Assembly (NCBI GenBank): GCA_963966275.1
Contig: CAWZYQ010000136.1
Span: 1 to 10,433, forward strand
Length of the DNA: 10,433 nt
Direction: 5' to 3'
Source of the DNA: UBA10427 sp003500135
GTDB taxonomy: Bacteria > Bacteroidota > Bacteroidia > Cytophagales > Cyclobacteriaceae
A program made the translations under genes and the position numbers. The notes below the pieces were generated by a model. It was not told the DNA's origin, did not search any database, and worked only from the letters and a program-made list of their open reading frames with translations. Of the stretch, positions 7,018-10,433 are shown piece by piece. Numbering within the stretch: position 1 is the first letter of the stretch; each line of letters starts with the position of its first letter.

Positions 7018-8163
7018 ATGAAAATTGGTATTGTTTGTTACCCTACCTACGGTGGTAGCGGTGTAGTAGCTACGGAGCTGGGCCTTGCGCTGGCCAAAGA
7101 AGGGCATAAAATCCACTTCATAACCTATTCACAACCTTCGAGGTTCGATTTTTTCAATGAAAACCTATTTTACCATGAGGTTTCCATGTCTTCTTATCCG
7201 CTATTTCAATACCCGCCATACGAGTTGGCCCTGGCTAGTAAAATGGTTGATGTAGTATTGTTTGAAAAGCTTGACCTTTTACACGTCCACTATGCCATAC
7301 CTCATGCCTCGGCAGCTTATATGGCCCGGCAGATTTTGCAAACCAAACGCTATCATATACCGATCATAACCACACTTCATGGTACCGATATCACACTCGT
7401 AGGTAAAGATCCGTCATATGAGCCGGTTGTTACATTCAGCATCAATGAATCGGATGGTATAACGGCGGTATCCGAAAATCTCAAACAGGACACATACGAT
7501 CACTTTGACATTAAAAAAGATATCAGGGTTATTCCTAATTTCATAGATTTCAGCAGGTTCAGCAAACAGAAAAAGGATCATTTTAAGAAAGCCATCTGCC
7601 CTGAAGATGAAAAGTTGCTTGTGCACACTTCAAACTTCAGGAAAGTAAAACGAGTGGAAGATGTGGTAAAGGTGTTTTATAACGTACGTAAGAAAATGCC
7701 TGCAAAACTTCTCCTTGTGGGTGACGGCCCCGAACGTATCCGGATCGAAAACCTCTGCCGCGAACTGGGCACTTGTGAGGATATCCGTTTCCTGGGTAAG
7801 CTTGATGCGGTTGAGGAAGTACTTTCAGTTTCCGATCTTTTCATAATGCCTTCGGAAAAAGAAAGCTTTGGACTGGCGGCCCTGGAAGCTATGGCTTGCG
7901 AAGTACCTGTATTGTCAAGTAATACGGGAGGACTACCCGAACTCAATGTTCACGGATATTCCGGTTACCTGAGCAATGTTGGGGATGTGGATCAAATGAC
8001 GGAGTATGCATTGCAAATTTTGCAGGATGATAAATTGCCAACATTCAAAAAAAACGCCCTGGACAGGGCCAAACAGTTTGAACTAAGTAATATATTGCCC
8101 GAATATGAGAACTTTTATAATGAAATCATCGATTTAACCAAATCGACAGTGGTTTCTTCTTGA
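7018..8163 (+). CDS. bshA: N-acetyl-alpha-D-glucosaminyl L-malate synthase BshA
   Basis: BshA is a GT4-family retaining glycosyltransferase that joins GlcNAc from UDP-GlcNAc to L-malate, the first step in making the cytosolic thiol bacillithiol. The 381-residue length is normal. Family signatures are all present: YPTYGGSGVVATELG (8-22), HVHYAIPHA (89-97), TTLHGTDITLVG (118-129), SNFRKVKR (205-212), and the GT4 donor-site PSEKESFGLAALEA (278-291), whose E282 and E290 form the EX7E pair. BshA is the best reading over other GT4 enzymes because these stretches are specific to it. It starts 3 bases after the serine hydrolase stop, preceded by AAAAA, and is surely cotranscribed with it. Later pathway enzymes (BshB, BshC) are not in this window. 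Confidence 0.95.
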   Translation: MKIGIVCYPTYGGSGVVATELGLALAKEGHKIHFITYSQPSRFDFFNENLFYHEVSMSSYPLFQYPPYELALASKMVDVVLFEKLDLLHVHYAIPHASAAYMARQILQTKRYHIPIITTLHGTDITLVGKDPSYEPVVTFSINESDGITAVSENLKQDTYDHFDIKKDIRVIPNFIDFSRFSKQKKDHFKKAICPEDEKLLVHTSNFRKVKRVEDVVKVFYNVRKKMPAKLLLVGDGPERIRIENLCRELGTCEDIRFLGKLDAVEEVLSVSDLFIMPSEKESFGLAALEAMACEVPVLSSNTGGLPELNVHGYSGYLSNVGDVDQMTEYALQILQDDKLPTFKKNALDRAKQFELSNILPEYENFYNEIIDLTKSTVVSS

Positions 8164-8194
8164 TTTTTTATTCAATTGTGCAACTTTTTTTAGT

Positions 8195-8202
8195 TATAAT
8201 TG
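8195..8202 (+). promoter_or_regulatory. Possible -7 element upstream of the fatty acid hydroxylase gene
   Basis: TATAATTG differs from the Bacteroidota -7 consensus TAnnTTTG at one position and lies 33 bases before the ATG at 8236. An ATTG at 8175-8178 could be the upstream box, but its spacing of 16 bases is shorter than preferred. The 72-base gap after bshA contains no strong terminator, so read-through from bshA is also possible. Confidence 0.3.
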
Positions 8203-8235
8203 TATAGTAATTAATGTCAACGCAACCGAAATACT

Positions 8236-8874
8236 ATGGCAACAATTGTACACAATCAGGCTGATCCTAAAGAGGCGCATACCAAACAACTGTTTAACAA
8301 TCCAATACTTGAAAAGCTAACGCATACGCATTTTGCCGTTCCTATTACGATATTAACATTGGCGGCAATCTTAGTGCTCTATCTTGGTTTTGCCACAACC
8401 GCCCTTAGCGCATCATGGACCATAGGGTTATTTTTCCTTGGTTTGCTCACCTTTACCCTGGCTGAATATCTCATACACAGGCATATTTTCCATATGGCGC
8501 CATCAAAGAAATGGAAAGCTTTCGTAGCCTATAAGTTTCATGGTGTTCATCACGATTACCCTAAAGATAAATCGAGGTTAGCTATGCCCCCAATTTTCAG
8601 TACCATTTTGGCCACGCTTCTCTTTTTTGCATTTAAACTGGTCATGGGTGATATGGCATTCGGGTTTATGCCCGGTTTTTTAATAGGATACACGGGCTAT
8701 CTGCTGGTACACTACGTAGTACATGCTTATCAGCCTCCAAAAAATATGCTGAAAGAACTTTGGATCAACCACGGTATACATCATTACAAAGATGATTCTA
8801 TTGCATTTGGTGTGAGCAGTCCGCTTTGGGATTATGTTTTTGGAACCATACCCAAGAAAAAGAGACGGAAATAA
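8236..8874 (+). CDS. FA2H-like fatty acid hydroxylase (fatty acid hydroxylase/sterol desaturase superfamily)
   Basis: A 212-residue integral membrane di-iron enzyme. Hydrophobic helices lie at about 33-53, 58-80, 118-135 and 143-163. The histidine clusters expected for iron binding are in place: HRHIFH (81-86), HGVHH (102-106), HYVVH (159-163) and HGIHH (179-183). The flanking FHGVHHDYPKDKSRLAMPP and the ending SSPLWDYVFGT are closest to the FA2H/Scs7 type, which adds a 2-hydroxyl to the acyl chain of sphingolipids. The third cluster reads HYVVHA where FA2H proteins often have a second His. Since many Bacteroidota make sphingolipids and hydroxy fatty acids, acyl-chain hydroxylation is the likely role; carotenoid hydroxylation is a less likely alternative. 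It appears to be a single-gene unit, closed by its own terminator 18 bases downstream. Confidence 0.88.
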   Translation: MATIVHNQADPKEAHTKQLFNNPILEKLTHTHFAVPITILTLAAILVLYLGFATTALSASWTIGLFFLGLLTFTLAEYLIHRHIFHMAPSKKWKAFVAYKFHGVHHDYPKDKSRLAMPPIFSTILATLLFFAFKLVMGDMAFGFMPGFLIGYTGYLLVHYVVHAYQPPKNMLKELWINHGIHHYKDDSIAFGVSSPLWDYVFGTIPKKKRRK

Positions 8875-8892
8875 ATAATAGAAAACAACCTG

Positions 8893-8924
8893 AAGTCGGT
8901 TATTTGCAGTGACCGACTTTTTTT
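8893..8924 (+). terminator. Rho-independent terminator after the fatty acid hydroxylase gene
   Basis: AAGTCGGT (8893-8900) and ACCGACTT (8912-8919) form a perfect 8-bp stem. It can be extended inward by a T-G and an A-T pair (8901-8902 with 8911-8910), leaving a 7-base loop. The right arm runs into seven Ts (8918-8924). It lies 18 bases after the stop codon, as expected for an intrinsic terminator. Confidence 0.9.
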
Positions 8925-8979
8925 GTGTTTCAATCTTTTAACATATCTCATTCCTGAAGCTTTTTCAACGACTTCATCA

Positions 8980-9004
8980 GCTCATGATGCCAACGATCAT
9001 GAGC
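8980..9004. repeat. Perfect 9-bp inverted repeat
   Basis: GCTCATGAT (8980-8988) is the exact reverse complement of ATCATGAGC (8996-9004), separated by the 7-base loop GCCAACG. No T run follows, so it is not a terminator. It lies within the coding-like minus-strand stretch, which may explain it by chance. Otherwise it could be an RNA hairpin or a protein-binding site. Confidence 0.6.
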
Positions 9005-9009
9005 CTGGC

Positions 9010-9030
9010 CCAAAGCGTCAGGCCCTTTGG
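9010..9030. repeat. Short inverted repeat, with an overlapping alternative stem
   Basis: CCAAAG (9010-9015) pairs with CTTTGG (9025-9030) across a 9-base loop. The alternative stem GCCTG (9003-9007) with CAGGC (9019-9023) overlaps it and also competes with the end of the preceding repeat. In RNA these would be mutually exclusive folds, a pattern that can underlie attenuation but that short stems also produce by chance. Confidence 0.4.
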
Positions 9031-9032
9031 TC

Positions 9033-9059
9033 AAAATTTTCAAACCTATTGAAAATTTT
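9033..9059. repeat. Perfect 11-bp AT-rich inverted repeat upstream of ispF
   Basis: AAAATTTTCAA (9033-9043) is exactly reverse-complementary to TTGAAAATTTT (9049-9059), with ACCTA between them. It lies 47 bases before the ispF start codon. The dyad symmetry fits either an operator for a dimeric regulator or a weak bidirectional terminator, since each strand ends in TTTT. The stem is nearly all A-T, so the operator reading is at least as likely. Confidence 0.55.
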
Positions 9060-9106
9060 AGGTTAAATTGACATTTTAAACGGAAATTGGTCAAAAAACG
9101 AGAAAC

Positions 9107-9583
9107 ATGAAAATACGTGTAGGAATGGGCTATGATGTCCACCAATTGAAAGAGGGTGAGGATTTTTGGTTAGGGGGCATAAAAATTTCACATAGTAAAG
9201 GGGCAGTAGGTCATTCAGATGCCGATGTGCTGATCCATGTCATTTGTGATGCGTTGCTTGGCGCCGCCAATATGCGTGACATTGGCTACCATTTTTCCGA
9301 TCAGGATCCGGCATTTAAAGGCATTGATAGCAAAATATTGCTTAAAGATGTGATCAAGTTGATCGGCGAAAAGGGCTGGAGCATTGGAAATATTGATGCT
9401 ACCATATGCCTGCAAAAGCCAAAAATAAATCCGGCCGTACCCAAAATGAAAGCCCGTCTGGCTGAAGTAATGGGAATAGCGGAAGAAGATATTTCAATAA
9501 AAGCTACAACCACTGAAAAACTGGGCTTTGTGGGCCGCGAAGAAGGCGTTTCGGCATATGCTGTCGTTCTGATTGAAAAATAA
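9107..9583 (+). CDS. ispF: 2-C-methyl-D-erythritol 2,4-cyclodiphosphate synthase IspF
   Basis: IspF is the trimeric metal enzyme that cyclises CDP-methylerythritol 2-phosphate to MEcPP and CMP in the MEP route to isoprenoids. The 158 residues match the usual length. GYDVHQL (8-14) supplies D10 and H12, and GHSDADVLIH (35-44) supplies H44, together the three divalent-metal ligands. DIGYHFSD (58-65) and KATTTEKLGFVGREEG (132-147) are the substrate and cytidine-binding signatures. All catalytic positions appear intact. The ATG at 9107 gives the standard N-terminus MKIRVGMGYDVH. mnmD follows after 3 bases, so the two are cotranscribed. Other MEP genes are not in the window. Confidence 0.97.
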   Translation: MKIRVGMGYDVHQLKEGEDFWLGGIKISHSKGAVGHSDADVLIHVICDALLGAANMRDIGYHFSDQDPAFKGIDSKILLKDVIKLIGEKGWSIGNIDATICLQKPKINPAVPKMKARLAEVMGIAEEDISIKATTTEKLGFVGREEGVSAYAVVLIEK

Positions 9584-9586
9584 GAG

Positions 9587-10264
9587 ATGAAGGGGCTTAA
9601 AATAATAAGGACTGAGGACAATTCGCACACACTGTACCACCAGGAACTTAATGAGACCTACCACTCTTTCCATGGGGCCATACAAGAGTCAAAACACGTT
9701 TTTATAGCAAAGGGGTTGGAGTATTTTTTATCGGCAAATAGTACGCATAAAGCACATATATTCGAAGTAGGGTTCGGTACGGGGTTGAATGCCCTGCTTG
9801 GCTATCTTTACGCGCTTAATAGTAAGGTACAGTTAGAGTATGATACGATTGAGGCTTACCCGCTTCAAAAAGAGGTATATGAAGCCTTAAACTACCCACT
9901 GGAACTCAATGATGAAAATGCACCGCATATTTTTAAGGAAATCCACATAAGTGAATGGGGCAAAAAAGTAACCCTTGACAAGCATTTTCACCTGATGAAA
10001 ATTCATGGTAAACTCGATGAATGGAATGCTTCCAGGCACTACGATGTGATATTTTATGATGCCTTTGCGCCCTCCAAACAGCCCGAAATGTGGTCAAAAG
10101 AACTGATGGCTAAAATGTTTGAAGCACTTCGCCCGAATGGTGTGTTGGTAACCTATTGTGCCAAAGGACAACTCAAAAGAGATTTAAAGGAGGTGGGCTT
10201 TTGGGTGGAAACGCTTGACGGGCCTCCGGGTAAAAAGGAAATGGTGCGAGCCATAAAGTCTTAA
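9587..10264 (+). CDS. mnmD: tRNA 5-(aminomethyl)uridine methyltransferase MnmD (stand-alone)
   Basis: A 225-residue SAM-dependent methyltransferase of the MnmD (DUF752) type. It methylates the 5-aminomethyl group on wobble uridine 34 of certain tRNAs, giving the mnm5 modification. Signatures in order: ETYHSFHGAIQES (23-35), the SAM-binding EVGFGTGLN (60-68), FYDAFAPSKQPEMW (156-169) and GPPGKKEM (212-219). It is stand-alone: the FAD-dependent MnmC oxidase domain fused to it in Escherichia coli is absent, so the substrate is probably made by the ammonium branch of MnmE/MnmG or by a separate oxidase. It is translationally close to ispF (3-base gap), though the pathways are unrelated. The stop is followed by no obvious terminator. 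Confidence 0.94.
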   Translation: MKGLKIIRTEDNSHTLYHQELNETYHSFHGAIQESKHVFIAKGLEYFLSANSTHKAHIFEVGFGTGLNALLGYLYALNSKVQLEYDTIEAYPLQKEVYEALNYPLELNDENAPHIFKEIHISEWGKKVTLDKHFHLMKIHGKLDEWNASRHYDVIFYDAFAPSKQPEMWSKELMAKMFEALRPNGVLVTYCAKGQLKRDLKEVGFWVETLDGPPGKKEMVRAIKS

Positions 10265-10433
10265 TCTGGTCATTAATGCTCTATCGAAATGCTCCGGTAA
10301 CCCCCTTTTTAGCCCATAAAAATCCAAAAGGAAAGAAAATTCGTTTTTCAGAAAGGCGCCTGCTTTCAAAAGGTTTAACCCAAATTTAATGCCGTTTAGT
10401 TAGTGGCATAAGTTATTGAAATTTAGTATCTTA
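10265..10433. other. Downstream region without a certain gene
   Basis: After mnmD I see no strong gene, no clear terminator and no convincing promoter. A 37-codon plus-strand frame runs from ATG 10276 to TAA 10389. It is basic, with HKNPKGKKIRFSERR in the middle, but is too short and unfamiliar to call. A 5-bp inverted repeat (ATGCC 10389-10393, GGCAT 10405-10409) follows it, without a T run. Confidence 0.5.

Larger units (their letters stand above)
8948..9037 (-). pseudogene. Possible remnant of a minus-strand gene (C-terminal codons only)
   Basis: Read on the minus strand, the last roughly 27 codons before the TGA at 8948-8950 give an amphipathic, protein-like sequence containing GPDALGQAHDRWHHELM followed by KSLKKLQE. 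Upstream of about 9037 the frame turns into AT-rich, low-quality sequence. The only ATG keeping it open (9145) lies inside ispF on the opposite strand. This could be the tail of a decayed gene, a TTG-started micro-ORF, or chance. I recognise no family. Confidence 0.22.
8925..9106. other. Intergenic region before ispF, rich in inverted repeats
   Basis: The 182 bases between the terminator and the ispF ATG contain no certain gene. They hold three inverted repeats in succession (8980-9004, 9010-9030, 9033-9059), a repeated decamer TTGGTCAAAA at 9027-9036 and 9087-9096, and a coding-like minus-strand stretch ending in TGA at 8948-8950. I found no clear TTTG/TAnnTTTG promoter pair, although the ispF-mnmD unit should start here. 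Confidence 0.6.

Noticed and set aside
8136..8170. Terminator at the end of bshA
   Set aside because: AACCA/TGGTT gives only a 5-bp stem inside the coding end, and the T-rich run starts well after the stem.
8948..9145. Full 65-codon minus-strand frame as an intact gene
   Set aside because: Its only ATG lies within the ispF coding sequence, and the first half is AT-rich and unlike protein. Only the last codons look coding, so it is listed as a weak remnant instead.
10389..10409. Terminator after mnmD
   Set aside because: ATGCC/GGCAT is a 5-bp stem with an 11-base loop and no following T run.
1..10433. Mobile elements, CRISPR arrays, tRNA or rRNA genes, defence or secretion clusters
   Set aside because: No transposase or integrase, no regularly spaced repeats, no cloverleaf and no matching protein families were seen. 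The gene content is ordinary chromosomal core.

Overview
The window reads as a chromosomal core segment from a member of the Bacteroidota, probably a Cytophagales-like marine or soil bacterium. Three things point there: an AT-rich genome with A-rich stretches rather than Shine-Dalgarno sites before the start codons, the gene order mutL followed by two rhomboid proteases, and a GH3-like/serine hydrolase gene directly followed by bshA. The phylum call is inference from gene content. Nothing here looks mobile: there is no transposase, integrase, tRNA, CRISPR array or phage gene.

Left part (about 208-4272, minus strand): a tightly packed operon read from right to left. It encodes a small two-helix membrane protein, the mismatch repair protein MutL, and two different rhomboid intramembrane serine proteases. 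Gaps between genes are 8, 4 and 2 bases. A Bacteroidota-style promoter can be proposed at 4241-4272, and the operon ends at a good hairpin-plus-T-run terminator at 208-241. The first 200 bases hold no gene, but they contain a long imperfect hairpin (44-77) and a second terminator-like hairpin (144-170).

Middle part (4288-8163, plus strand): a divergent two-gene unit. The first product is a 908-residue exported protein with a GH3-like N-terminal half that has lost its catalytic motifs and an apparently intact class C beta-lactamase-type serine hydrolase half. Three bases later comes bshA, the glycosyltransferase for the first step of bacillithiol synthesis. Next is an independent gene for an FA2H-type fatty acid hydroxylase (8236-8874), closed by a clear terminator at 8893-8924.

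Right part (8925-10433): a short intergenic stretch crowded with inverted repeats leads into ispF (isoprenoid precursor synthesis), followed after 3 bases by mnmD (wobble-uridine tRNA modification). The last 169 bases contain no certain gene.

The genes are mostly housekeeping: DNA repair, membrane proteolysis, cell-envelope hydrolysis, low-molecular-weight thiol synthesis, lipid hydroxylation, isoprenoids and tRNA modification. I do not see an obvious undescribed multi-gene system. The points most worth a second look are the apparently inactivated GH3 domain, the degraded metal site in MutL, and the hairpin-rich stretch before ispF with a coding-like remnant on its minus strand.
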